Source of the DNA: Campylorhamphus procurvoides
Taxonomy: Eukaryota > Chordata > Aves > Passeriformes > Dendrocolaptidae
Reading direction: 5' to 3'
DNA: 64,000 bases
Assembly: GCA_013396655.1 (NCBI GenBank)
Contig: WBMV01008225.1
Location: 903,928 to 967,927 of the forward strand
Shown here: positions 1-13,000 of the stretch, one piece after another
Numbering within the stretch: position 1 is the first letter of the stretch
Layout of the letters: each line of letters begins with the position of its first letter
The notes under the pieces: generated by a model
The model's database searches: none
The model's input: the letters and a program-made list of their open reading frames with translations, nothing else
Told to the model about the DNA's origin: nothing
Made by a program: the position numbers and the translations under genes

Positions 1-610
1 TCATCATGCCTTCCTGCTGACTCCCCATTTTAATTTATCATATCTTTCATTTGTCCATGGGCACAGCCTTCCTGCATTTCTCTTGTGTGAGGCCTCTGGG
101 AAGTGGCTTTCATTTTCAAAGCTAGTAGAATGAAGAGAGAAATGCAGATACAGAACACAGCCTCCAGTCTACCTTGAAACAATGGACTGAATTTCATTCT
201 GAGTGAACAAATCTGAGCAAATTTCAAATTTTCTCATATTTCCTCCAGCAACTTGATCCTTAACGTCACACTCCAGCAGTTAAGAAACAGAAACATGCCA
301 CATATCTTAGGGATTCAGTCGAAGCAGCAGACATGTTTGATGATAAAATGTTGCAACAAGCTATTTCCCAGCCAGATTTACAGCAAGAATTCTTGCTAAG
401 GATACTTTTGTAACTCAAATAAAATAACTAAAATTGCTCACTGCACTAAGAAGAATGTTGTTTGCATCTTATATACAATTTTTAAATTTCATATTCCTTT
501 TATTCAGATTTAATCTTGGGTAGTAGTACTACCAAATCCATGGTTCTCACATTTTTTCAATGTGCTGTGAAAACATCTGCTAGTACTCATCAAACTCTTC
601 TGTGGTTCAT

Positions 611-735
611 TGTCCCCATTTTACAAATTGAAGGAATTACACAGGCAGGTTAAAGGACTTGCCCAAGACCACACAGGGAATTGGATGACAGAGTAGGTAC
701 TAGAATCATAATTTCCTGGCTCTACTTCCAATTGC
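611..735 (-). mobile_element. MIR-type (CORE/tRNA-derived) SINE fragment
   Basis: Read on the plus strand, this is the reverse complement of the MIR SINE body. It shows the diagnostic 'ccccattttacaaa' block, then 'ggttaaaggacttgcccaag' and 'accacacaggg', then the 'tagaatcataatttcctggctc' stretch that corresponds to the MIR segment around the B box and 'cctggctctgcc'. The match covers the central core and its 5' side. The 3' tail is not visible. MIR elements date from before the amniote radiation and are normally very decayed in birds, so this copy is better preserved than expected. It is non-coding and probably inert, unless it has been co-opted as a regulatory element. Confidence 0.85.
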
Positions 736-1832
736 CTTGTGCCAAAGAAAAGGGCCTTTTCTTCTAATGTAACACCTTGGTTATTTGACTTTGTTCTTTC
801 TCTCTTTCTCTTGCACTTGCTCCACCTCACCCAAAATGGACTTGCAAAAAAAATCACCCCTTTAATCTGCAGCTTTGTATTTAATCTATGGTGCAAAAAA
901 GATCAAATGAATGTTGTCACCACTCCAAAAAGAGCAGGTAGTGTTTATTTAGCTGGTGTGATGGCAGAGGTGGGTTATAAAAACCTCACAGATTTTTGCC
1001 AGAGATGTAACCCTTTGAGCCCTGGTAAACTCATTCTTATTAATCAGGCTGTGCTGCACAGCTTCTCAGGCAGGACAGGTGCAAAGCTGACAAAACAGCA
1101 CCCTGAAACCATGGTATCCTATCATGGATGTCATCCAAAACACCCCACTCTATTCCTCATTTTTCTTTTCCTGTGGCTCTCCAGCCAAACATGTCTTTCT
1201 TTGTGACAAATGTTGTGATGGGGTAGGAAAATGGTTACTTTGCCCTCCTAAATTAAGTCCCCAGAGAAGGAAACCTTCTTTCCATATTTTTAAGGCAGCA
1301 TTACTTCATTTGCCTTAAAGGTTGAAGGGATTTGATATGAATGCGTCCTTAAGGTAATTATCCTCAAGAGAATTATTTTTTTTAAAGTAATTATCCATTG
1401 CTCTTTTACAGATGCCTTTCAGTACATTTTTTGGAGACATCATCCCTGCAGATCAGGTATTGCCTTATTCCCATCTGATTTTGTCCAGTGCCTTGTTAGC
1501 TGGAGAATCCAATAATAACTAGAGATTCTTGAATTAGAAATTATGTGAAACAGCCCTCTGAGAGTCACTGCAACTTTATTTGTAAGATGCAATGTGTTCC
1601 TGCATTTTTTTTTCTTGTAACAAACACATTCAGTTCTGGGTTGTGCTGGCAAAGGATGCAGATGATCGATAATCCAAACCAGCTGTGCCAGGGAGCTCAT
1701 GTCCTGTGCCTGGGCTATTGAGGGTCCAGCCTTAGCCGTGCAGTCCAGCCTGGCAGCAGTGCTGCCAGTGCTGCCTCCTGACTGGGTTGGGCCGTGCTAG
1801 AAAAAGGGTGAGCAGGTCATCACTGTGCCTAG
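736..1832. other. No recognisable feature
   Basis: A 155-codon plus-strand open frame (739-1206) and shorter neighbours are present. Their products are rich in Cys, His, Leu and Ser, show no domain, and lack convincing splice sites. A moderately GC-rich patch lies at 1700-1800. I see no gene here. Confidence 0.5.
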
Positions 1833-1920
1833 TACTGCTGCCATGAAGCACTTGGGATCTCATACTGTTGTGGTTAATGAAGATGCTCCTCAGCCAGCAT
1901 TATGCCAAACAAGCTATCAG
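1833..1920 (+). CDS. Exon-like segment, product unknown
   Basis: The segment lies between an AG that follows 'gtcatcactgtgcct' and a strong donor (ATCAG|GTGAGT). In the frame that enters with one completing base it reads 29 codons without a stop (motif HTVVVNEDAPQPALC) and leaves in phase 0. An ATG at 1843 sits in a fair Kozak context (gctgccATGa), so it could be a first coding exon. The acceptor pyrimidine tract is weak. No protein family is recognised. It may be a decoy or part of a non-coding transcript. Confidence 0.2.
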
Positions 1921-4900
1921 GTGAGTAAGGGTGAGTATGCCTACACTTACTCTCATCCTCTCCATCCTCTCTCTGTCTCATACTATCATCATTCTCCATC
2001 CTGTTAACATAAGCAGGATCTGGCCACCATGGGGAATTTAACTTGGGAAATGTGTGTGGCTTCAGTGCACAAGTGCCTTAATGAAAGGAGCCCGGCTCAG
2101 CAGAGAAACATTTCTGTGGGAGTTGCAGGTATGACACCTCTTCCACTGGATTACGTATATTGTGCATTTACACAGCAGGATCTGGAAAGTTTTGATTGAG
2201 TTATCTGCAGGTTAAATGAGTTAGCCAATTCTTAAACTGCCTTAAACACATTACTGTTTTGCATCCAAATTATGAGCAGCCTTGCAACAACTGAGTTGTG
2301 TGTGTGGCATGCTTCCTTATCTGCCTCTGCAGTTGTTTCTGCATGGAAATGGATTTGTTATAATGCAGAACTCCTTAGTACTACATTATCTCATTATGTC
2401 TGACCACGAAGTTGGACTACATCCTTCCTGTGAAATACATAAATATAGTATCAGAGTTTTTAAAACTTTATACTTCCTGGCAAATTATTACTTAAAAATA
2501 GTTCACTGTTTCTTGAAAGTGTCACAAATACAGTGGAATTGTCTCCTGCCTGAGGGTCATGGCTGCTTCCTGGGATGATGTCTAAGGAAGCACTAGTACT
2601 CACTAATACCCATTAAGTAATGACACTGTTCAGACATGGTATCTATGAGCAATTGCATGTGGACATTGGAAACTGTGTAAGAGATATATGAGTTTGTGCT
2701 TGTCATCATACTAAGCTGCAAAGTTTGTGCACTCCGCTGTTGTAAAAGTCACGAGAATGTGACACAGGAAATTATATGGCAGAGATTTTTGATGGCCACA
2801 TGTAGACCAGCACAGACAGTGACATACTTTAAGAGAAAATGTACTTGGTACAACAGAATGGATTAGCTCAGCAATACATGTTCAGCAGAGTTCAGGTTTA
2901 TATCTAAGTAAACAAATGGTTACTTATCTTCTCTTGTCCCAGGTGGCATGATGTGTGTCTTGTTTTACAGCTGTTGTATCATAATCCTCTATACTTATAT
3001 TATATGAACATGGATCAAGTTGTTTTGGTTTCTAATCATACTTTTTAAGTGGAGTCACTGGGCATAGTGGTCTGTTTATAGAATATTCTCAGGTTTTATA
3101 TTTGTCAGAGGTATACACAGGCAGCAGCAGGGGTATAGTTTGTCTAGATGCCAACTTTTCACAGAAGAAAAGCTTCATAAATCACTTCCCTGAACTGTCA
3201 GTGCTGTTAGCAACTCCCCCTGGTGCTGTACAGCTGAGGGGGTTATGTTGAGCACAGCACTCCTTCTCAGCCACAGGAGCCCTGCTTTCATTTATTTTTC
3301 TTTCCTAATTACCTGTAGTGAGAGAAAGTTGCCCCAAGCTGAGAAACCTTTATAAAACACACGGGATGATCAAAAAACCATGACAAGCCTCTTCAGTGCC
3401 TAACAACTAATTGTGCACAGTAGTCTGCATCTCTGCTAGAGTCAGCTTGGCATCTCTTACTCCTTCCTAAGCATCATGGTAATGACCATTCTTTCTTTTT
3501 TTTAATTTTTAAAGCAAAAAAAAAAGTTTTGAAAAAATAATAATTATATCAGTGTCTGGACCCAAAGACATGTAATGGAGATGTATAGACAATATATACA
3601 AAAGCTTCCCAGTGTCAGATAAGAACATGGACCATAAATTCTCTGCCCTTAACTTATAGCCACACAGATGGTTTTGATTAAAGCAGATGTTGTGTGAAAA
3701 TTAGCTGCAGCTTGTAGCTAAGGGAGGAACATTTGTAGAAAGGGGTTCAGGAGGTGAAGGCTATTTTTAGGACTCCTGTATGTAAAACTAAATCTTTGTC
3801 TATAGTAAGGTGGCATAGTTGACTCAAGGTGCACGTTGTAGGCACAGAGAGGTAGAAAAATATTTAGCTTTGCACAGCCAACTGGTATGAGGTTGCTTGT
3901 AGATGTGGCATTTCACAGAGCTTCTGCTTAGTGATTTTATCTGCCTCAACTCGTTGCCGTGCCAGTTGTCACTTGGCATGAAGAGTTTCTCTGCTGAATA
4001 TCAGGGAAGGAAATTAAATGAGGTGAAAGTGCCTGTCTTATATTACATGCTGCTCTTCTTTCCCACGCTGATGTGCAATGATAAGGTGGCACAGGCCCTT
4101 TTATCCTGGCCCTGGTATAGAAATCAGGAGAGGTTCCCCTCCACAGGCACAGATGATTGGCAGCACTTGCACCCAGCTGATGCATGGGACTGCTTGTCCA
4201 TCTCCCCAGATCTAAATGGCCTGATCTGGGTGCATAAAGGTGCATGCATGCTGCAGGTAGTATTTCAGGGAGTGGCAGCCACCAGGATTCTCTACCCGCA
4301 TCAGCTCTCAGAGGAGCATGTTCATGTTGACATCTGAGGCATCTGAGGGGGAAAGCTGCCCCTAGTGGCTTGATTGCATCTCTCTTTGTCCACAAATGCA
4401 TCCATCATGGCTGGGGTTTGGATGCCTCTTCCAAGAAGATGACGTGAGTGCTCTTGGACTTGCCAGGGCAGGCAATGGGATGTGGAGGCACAGATGCTGG
4501 GCCAGCCACCACTGAGATGTCAGACATGTTGGGCAGCTCTTTGCCTTCCTGTGTGGAGTATTTGTCTTGGCAGCCACTGCTCAGCATATATCTCCAGCTA
4601 TTGGAGGGAAACTTTGTATAAATCCAAATATGTCAGAGAGAGAGAAAAGCATCTTAACAGTAGCTTCATCCTCACAATGTAGCCAGCCTCCAGCAATCAT
4701 CCTAGCAACCAGAAACTAAAAAGGAGAGCTACTGCATCTTTCCTCAGACATGTGAGCTTTATTCTGCCTTTTGTCCTTATTTCAGTACTCCTCAGAACAT
4801 GCAGACAGAGCTATCTTCCATGTACTATTTGCTATATGGAGAATTATACAGGCTTATTTTCTGCTTTTTGAAACTCCCTAGTTAGCCAGTTCAACTCCTC

Positions 4901-6917
4901 TATACTTGAACATTTGCTTTCAATAAGAAAAAATGTTGATTAGCTCAGTGGCCTGGCCAAATCTAGTAAGTTTTTTCTGGCAATACCTCTAATGAATCCC
5001 ATTTATTAATTTTTTCCCCCCACCTTGCTTGTGTAACAAATTTCCAGATATTAACATCAAGAAAGGCAGTATTTGGCCTGTTATATGAGAAAAGTAAAAA
5101 CAAACCAGCATACTTCCTTTTGTAGTTCTGGATTTCATGCTCACTTAATATATATGAAAGGACCATTTTATAAAGTATAAATTTGAGGCTAAGTGTTAAA
5201 GCATGCTGGTTTACATAGGATTATGTGCAAGCACGTATGTGCTTATATATGCACATGTAGACTGTAACATGTACATTGTAATCAAGTGACCACTGACCCA
5301 TGGAGTCTTTTTATTTTTGACAAGTTTTTACTCTCTTTTTAATCCCCACCCCTCTCTCTGTCTCTCAGGGGATTGCTCTTTAATGTAATTATGCAATATG
5401 TTCTCTTTGTGCTATATTTAAAAAAAAAAGAGTGACTATTTTTTAAGCATTTGTATATTATGAGTCTGTATCTTTTGGCTTTGAATTAGAATAGCATTTG
5501 ATTGTGTTTTAAAAATATTATGGTTAGATAAATCGATTACACCAGAAAATCCAGAAGAAACAAACAATAAAAATAATATGAAATGTCAGCTGTCACCTCA
5601 GTCCAAGCTCATGTATACTTTATTATTTCAAGTGGATGTGCAATTACAGGAAGGTGGAGGCCATTACTAATGTCAACACCAATGAAAATCCATCAATCAT
5701 AGGCATTTGTCCTGGGAGTGTATGGTTCCCAGGAAAGGCAGGGAAGGGGGGTGAGGGGGTCCCTCCTTGCCCTATTGGGAGGAGGTCTCTGGGTTTAGCA
5801 TCTCTGGGGGGCTCATACATGACACTGGGCGTGTTGCCCCAGAGGAGGAAGGTATAGCACCACACTGTTGTGACAGCAAGAAGGGTAGCGCACACCTTGC
5901 CTAATGGGCTGCCCCTTGGCTGTCATGGGACCACCCTCCATGCTGAGGAGGTAGATAGGATTCCACCAAAGCTCTGTCCTTAACTTCCCAGGTACAGCCA
6001 GCAGTGTCAGTTAGTTCCACTTCTGGTTCTGTTTCTGTGACATTTGCCTCTGTTAATGGTAACTGGACTCACACTATCAATTTATTTCTCATTCTCTTTG
6101 CCACCAGTTGGTAATGATGATTCTTGTTTACCGCTGACCTTGGCTAGATGTGAAAGACTGACTTAGATGCAAACAGTTCCATCTCCCATTCTCAAACTCT
6201 TGAGCTGTTATTTTCTTCTTCTATACCAAGAAACACACTGGTTTTAATAAAACATATTGCCATCACTTTCAATATTTATATGCTTGAACTATTTAAAAAA
6301 ATCTATTCACATTAGTCAAATCAGGCAAAAATAGCCCAAAGACAGAACCCACTGCCTACCTTTTCTTTGGTTACTGCTACCAAAATTTCCCATTTCATTC
6401 TATGGCTGAATTGCAAGTTATTCCTTATTAATTATGAGCATGGTGCCATTAAGACTGCCAAGTAAACGTATCACCAATATAACTCCTGCTCACTTTATAA
6501 AGACAAACATTAAAGTCATCACTTACTTTGTGGCTCAAAAATGGAAAAATGCAGGATCATACCACATGAACCTAAATCATTGTGCCCTTCAGCACTTGCC
6601 CCAAAATTTGCTGTAAATGCCATCAATTGCCAAATGAACCTGGTTACTGTGGATTCTGGTGGTGTGGCCATACAATGAAGGCAATGGCTGTGCATGCCAA
6701 AGCTGAAATGCTGCTGCGGTGAAACTGTCTGACTGGGGAGATGTGAGGATACACCTCCTGGTGTCTCATGCACCCAAACTTTTGTTTATTCCTATATTTA
6801 AAGTTACACCCAAAGCCTTATCAAAGCCACTTGCTTTTGTGTACAAGTCTATGTCAGTGTTCTAGGTTATTATGACTTTTTAAACTCATGTTTCTCTTAA
6901 TTTTTTCTCCTCTGTAG
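1921..6917. other. Intronic or intergenic DNA, nothing firm
   Basis: AT-rich DNA with scattered poly(A) and poly(T) runs. A GC-richer patch at 3900-4400 is open on both strands (144 codons plus, 151 codons minus). The minus product is Cys/His/Ala-rich and looks like a shadow; the plus product shows no domain. A G-run patch at 5740-5765 ('gggaaggggggtgaggggg') could favour a quadruplex. No repeat family was recognised. Confidence 0.5.
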
Positions 6918-7045
6918 GAAATGCACATTTGGAAAACTCATTCCAGTTGCAGATAACACCAAATGGTGCATTGGACTTTCCTATGGGACAGAAAGTCTCA
7001 CATTCAAGAGACTCTAGAAAATATGCAGCACTACATGGTGCTTAA
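6918..7045 (+). CDS. Candidate terminal coding exon, product unknown
   Basis: A near-ideal acceptor precedes the segment: 'tctcttaattttttctcctc' followed by TGTAG. Entering with two completing bases, the frame runs 41 codons to a TAA at 7043-7045. The product is hydrophilic and cysteine-free (it contains QLQITPNGALDFPMG and SHSRDSRKYA), which is unlike most chance ORFs here. A second frame is also open and ends at a TAG at about 7015. An ATTAAA lies near 7557. No homologous family is recognised and no phase-compatible upstream exon was found: the segment at 1833-1920 leaves in phase 0 and does not fit directly. It may be the last exon of an unknown or non-coding transcript. Confidence 0.25.
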
Positions 7046-10000
7046 AGAGAAATAGGCAAGCATTCCTGGGGAACCGGTTTCCAAGGCAGAGTAGCTCGGC
7101 TCTTGGACTCTGATAGACAGCAGCTTATCATTATGATACTGCTTTTCAATGACAAAGTAAGCTGGGGCATTGTCCCTGCTCCCCGCCCCCAGATTTCCTG
7201 GAAAAGGATGGGGAGTCTGTAGTGATTTACTGGGGTTATTGTGTCATTTTGAATTTAACAGGCTGAGAGACAAGTGTGGGTGCTTTGGGTGCCCTTCTGA
7301 GAAATGCACAGCACAGCCTTTCTAGTCAGATGAATAATAGCTCACCTAGCAGAAGGTGGTGCAGCAGCATATTCTGCTGTCTGTTTAGCCTTGGAAAAGT
7401 GCATCTGCCTAGATAAAGGGCCTGTAGCTGGGGTTTCAGAGCATGCAAATATCTTACTGCTGCCTAGATGAGCCTTTCATTTATCATGAGCCTGTGCATT
7501 TTTCACGCATTCAAAGTACCTGATCATTTTTTAGCGCGTAGAGTTTTCTGCGTATTAATTAAAGAAAACATTGTTTTTCTTATCTCATTACAAACTTATA
7601 AAAGTGACCATTGGTGAATTGTTGTGTGTATTTTGACACATACTTATTTAAGCTTCAGTAAAACCTACTTACACACATTAACAGTACACACAGAGGCATG
7701 AATCACTATTAATCCTTGCTCAGGGGAAGAAGTTTATGGGGTCCCAGCTGTACAGGTCTTGATGCTAAGATGCAAGGTCTTGTCCTTGCAGAGCCACCTG
7801 CTAGTTTTCAAACCCAAAGGGCTGCATTGGCTCATCAAGGCAATAAAACAAACTCTTGTTCTTGCTGGCATGAGGGGTTTGGAGAGCTGCAGTCCCGGTG
7901 ACATAATGGATTGCAACACACAGAATGCTATACTGTCTCTGGCTGCCCCATACTGAGCGCAGTGAGCTCCTGACTGCTGACTTCATGTGAGCCAGGTGCT
8001 GTTAGGAGTGCCTGGAAGGAGAGGGATGGGGAGCTGCAGCAGTTGCCCAACAGCAGGGATGCTGTTAGTGCAAATACATAAATCTTTCTGGTTTAATCAA
8101 CAGTGCTTAACCTGGAAAACGATTTAAACAGCCTGCCTCTAAAACATCTCTGCTATCAGAGATGACAGAGCCAAGTTCAGGCATGCTGTATGGCACACTC
8201 TAGGTGTAACATCCACAGCTACCTTTGGGCAGACAGCCTTTAATCTTCCAACTGCCCTGTGACAAGAGCATGACCAGCTGGAAGTGGTCACTTCCATCCT
8301 TTTGCTTTTCTCTTCAATCAGCCTTCAGGGGCTTCTTAATGCTTCTCCGGTAGCACGAACTGCCACAGGAACATCAGAATGACTAAAAAATTTCCTGAAC
8401 TTGGAGGAAACTGATGTATGAATGCAGATTTCAGCCCAGTGGGCAACCCTACCCATATAAATGTCTCCTCAATAGACTGATGCATTGGGCTGCTTTGCTT
8501 GGACAGGCAAACATCCATGATATACAGCTGGTAAAATGGGATCCGCAACTGGTTTTTAAAACATGTTTAATATCATGCTATAAAAAGATGAAAAAGTAGC
8601 AGTTACATGAAATATCCAGATTGCTGGTACGAAATGAATACTTCCACTAGACTTTAATAATATTCTATGAGATGATAACCTCACAGCTGCCTTTTTAAAC
8701 TGTTGATTAAGAAAAAGCAAGGGACAAGAAGGCATGGCCATAAATGGGCAGCAACACTCAAACCTTAGAGCTGTCTTAGAGCAGCTTCTCCCTGCCCTGG
8801 GCCAAGGCAGGTTCCCAGTAGGGAGGCACATGGGGGCTCGCTTTTTCCTGTCTGTGGCCCACTGATGCAGCCGGCTAGAATCCAGCAACTGTATTCCCAC
8901 TCACCTACAAGCCTCTGAACAGGGGAAGCAGTGACAAAGCACAAGCTTTGGCTCCTTGTGCTCCCTGTATACGCTGCCAAAGCAGCCTCAGAGGGAAAAT
9001 AAGTGTCTCGAAAAGCGTCCAGTTGCAAATTATGCTGTGAGCAGGATACAGAAATCTGGGAAGCTTTGTGGCAGGCAGCCCCTCTGGGGCAGGGCCAGTC
9101 CCCAGGAGGACCAGCTCACAAAGCCCCATTGTGTCCTAAGTGATGTAGCAGGGATGTGGCCATGTTTTGGTTGGGACAGGTCACCTCTCCAGAGGTATTC
9201 ACTTCAGCTGTTTTTAAAAGATTCTGGAGCAGAAAGATAAGGCTTTTTAAAATATGGGCCATATGTAAATATTTGTGTAGAGCTAAGAGGTCCTATAAAA
9301 CAGTTATTGTTTTCAGTGGATATTTGAAAACAAATCTTCGGTTTTTATAGCTTGCAAGCAAGCCCCCATTATGTTAAAGGTTTTGGGGTACTTTTTTTGT
9401 GGGTACAGTGAGTTCTTCTAAGACAGGCTATTAAAAAGAAGAAAGACAAGTGACACAAATTGACTAATTAAAAAAAAGAATTGTAATTAAATAAATGGAA
9501 AAAATCAGAACCCAACTTCCTTACACCAAAGAAAATGGTGATGTGCATACAATATGTATTGTGCTGTTATTGACGTATCCGTAATGGACAGTTCCTCTTC
9601 AAATCTGTTAAAGCCAGGCCCATTTGCTTCATGAGTCTTTCCTTCTGTCTGGGCCACAGGGAGATGAGAACTCTGCCCAGCAGAGAGCAATAACATTTCC
9701 ACAGAGGCAGCAGTTTTTATGGGGAAAGAATCAACTAGTTTTTAAGAAAACACATCCTTGCAAATGTATGTGTAGGTCATCATAGCCAAAGCAATCTTTG
9801 AGTTATCTCCCTCCCTTAGGGAGCTTAGCTGATAAGTGTTACACATACTGATAAAGTATCTGAGTAGAAAATTCTGTGAGATGACTTCAAACACCCATGT
9901 AGAAATCCTTCTCCATTTCAGAGTAGCAAGTGCAAAATCTTAGCACTTCAGTCTTTATCACATCCTGCAGTTCTTATCCGGACAGAGAGGCAGTGGGGAG

Positions 10001-13000
10001 AGGGGAGATGAAGGGAAATGAAGAATGAGGAGATGAGCAAATTTGGAAGTGAGTGTCACTTCAGGGTCTTAGTTTCTTTCATTCATTGTCAGCCCCTTTC
10101 TTGAGGGATAGAGATACCCTCTCTAAACTCTGGTGGAAAAACTGGCTTTATGAAGCTCCATGAAGATTTGGTTTGTTTAGCAGGGTGATGTTGAAATAAT
10201 CAGAGGATTCTGCAAGGATTTTCCTGGTGTGAAATATCACCAAAACTGATCTTATTTTGAGAATTCCACTGTTTTCATTTTCCACTGTGGCTGGTGAGAA
10301 ACGCTTGTGAAACTACACGCTGCTCAAGAGAGCTTCTTTTTCTCAATTCCTTCATCAAAGCAAACAAAAAAAAGTCTTTGGACTGGGCTTTTTTCTGTTT
10401 GTTTTGGCTCAGGCATCTCTGATGGGCAGAACCTTGCCTGAGTGTAAGACTAACCTTGGAGCTCCCTGAAGGACTGAGCATCCTAATGCTAGGCTGTAGC
10501 ACACACTATGGATGGCAAAGGCATTCTGAGATGCATAGTCAGACTCCTGTTTTCCCCTACTGTGAGGCTGCAATAATACTTCAAAAGCACTCTGGTGCAC
10601 CTCTCCCTTGCAGGGAAAGCAAAACACAGGAGTGGATCTTGCAGAGAAGTCTTTCATTGCCTGTTGGCATCTCAACTGTGGTGAGTGCAACGATAATGAG
10701 AAATGCCAGCTGTTCGGGGGTTTAATAGGAGTTCTTCAGGGGATGGTGAATTCTACCATATTCTATCATAAACACTTTCCACAAAGCTAAGACTTTTAAT
10801 TGAATGTTTAAGTCACTACATAATCATTTTCAGGATGGTATCAGAAAGTAGAAGATACATCTGGTGATGTTATTTTTGCACAATAAAACTCAGTGAAGTG
10901 TGCTGTTAATGTACAAAGCCCAACAAAGATGCATTCAGATAAATGACTCATCTAAAATTCACAGAAGTCAGATATGCAGTGCTTGGGGATATTTTGGGAA
11001 TTCGTATTTACATTCGCTGAAATGTGTTGTCCTCTTTTTTGCCTTTTGGTAACAATGATTCAGAAACAAGTGTGAAGCAGCAGGCAATTAGGTTTTGCCG
11101 CTTCAAAACCTAAAACTCCTGTGTAAGTGTAATCATGCCTGGAACTCTGGAAAGAATGGATGGAGCAATCCATTTCTGTGCATTAGAGGTTGTCAGCTCA
11201 TCTGAGGCTGGTGGGAATGCTTTGTGTCAAACAGAGAACATGCTTTTTGGATCCCTGCACCTACCTCACTTCTGTCTGTGCAATGGCACTGTGAACTTCC
11301 AGGCTGTACATAGCAATCAGGGTGGTGTAGAGGCTTGTGAAAGGCTCTCACATTTTTTTCAGCATTGCCACATGAGGAAGAAGAGGCTTGAATCTGGACA
11401 GCTTTGGCACAGGGTACTGCATGAAGCAGCAGAGGTGCAGATACTAGGGCAAGAATTGCGCCTGCATCATCATAGCTGGGGCAGACATGGGGCTGCCAGC
11501 GCTGCTCGTGAGCCCAGGGGGGACAAGGTTCTCTGGCAACCTAACCCATGAGGCATCCCTCACTGCAACCTGACACAGCGATTAAAGTTGCAATCTACAG
11601 AAGTAAGTGTTGAATCTGCTTTCCTAGTCCATCTAGAAATCTACTGGGCTGCCTAGAGCCTGACTGGTGTTTTGAGTCTCAAGAAGAAGAGAAACATAAG
11701 AAAAAGTCACATCTGTTGATTAGTAACAAGGGCTGGATTCCTTTGATCCGTAATTGTTAAAGAATAGCAGTAAAAGTATAGAAAAGTAAATGACTTCTAA
11801 CATCTAAATGCTACAAGCTGAAACTAAATACAAATTTTAAGGGACATCTTGCACTTAATTTCTTTGTAAGTAACCTGCTATAACATTTCTTAAAGGCCTT
11901 GTATATGACTGAATTTTATTTTAACCATAATACATAAAGCAAGATTTAATGGCTGGCTTACAAGAACTAATAAGCACCTAAAATTATCTTAAAGTGCCAG
12001 TGTGAGCCTGGGTGAAAAGAAATTACATGTCTCTAGTCATCTGTTACACAATGGAGTTAAACAGACATACAAGTGCTTTTTTTTCTGGAAGCTATCTGCA
12101 CAAATATTGATTAATTTCATAAAATTCCAATTTAGTAATTCACCAGCTGACAAAATGTTAGTGCACAGTGTAGGTTTTTCTCTGACATTTCTACTGCAGC
12201 TCAAACAGCTGTGATGTGCATTTCTTTTGCTACTAGCATTATTGCAAAAGAAGACATTGGAATCAAGTCCAACATAACCTATTGAGAGAGTCTGTAAAAT
12301 ATTTTCCTATTAACATCAGAATAAAAAATAATGTGGTATTCCAGAATACTGAATGGCACTTACATTCCATAATCTCCATCAGATCAGCTTGCATGGGGTT
12401 TTGTTTTTCCTTTGCCTGGTTTGAAGCTGTTTATATTAATTCCAACCAGTTTTATTTTAATTAGTTTAACATTCTAGGGATTCAAGATCATGATGGTATT
12501 TACAAGACTGATTTTCAGCATTCGTCAGCAGTGGCTTCTTCATCCCTCAACTATTTAAGAGATGCAATCTTTTTTCATTTTCCCTCCTTGCAGACACTGA
12601 CTTTGCTCTCGTGACACATGCCCTCATCACCCCTGGCTGGCAGGCAGCTGCCTGCAGCAAACCACTGCTGCTGAATTTTCAGCTGGGGCTGGAGCAGAAA
12701 ATTGCCACTGGGGAAGCAGACACAGGGCATGCACCCATCATGCAGCATGTCCCTCCACCACCTCTCCCTGGTCATGTGAGCCCCACAGAGCAGTGAGCTG
12801 GCAGCACCCTTGCCCTGCCTTTTGCCATAGAAATGCATTTTTCCAGGGATAAAGTTGCTCAAGAAATTTTTTCAGTCCTCAGCACAAGACAATTTAGAGA
12901 AAAGTTAGATGAACAGTGAAGATATTAGTTATAGGTGACCCTCTTCCCAGCGGACTCATGGTGCTGTATGTAGGCCCCCTGCATCTGGGTCTGCCACCCT

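Noticed and set aside
3903..4401. 144-codon plus and 151-codon minus frames
   Set aside because: Mutually overlapping, no splice sites that fit, minus product Cys/His-rich; no domain.
11135..11551. 138-codon plus-strand frame starting with ATG
   Set aside because: His/Cys-rich, no recognisable domain, no clear acceptor or donor at its borders.
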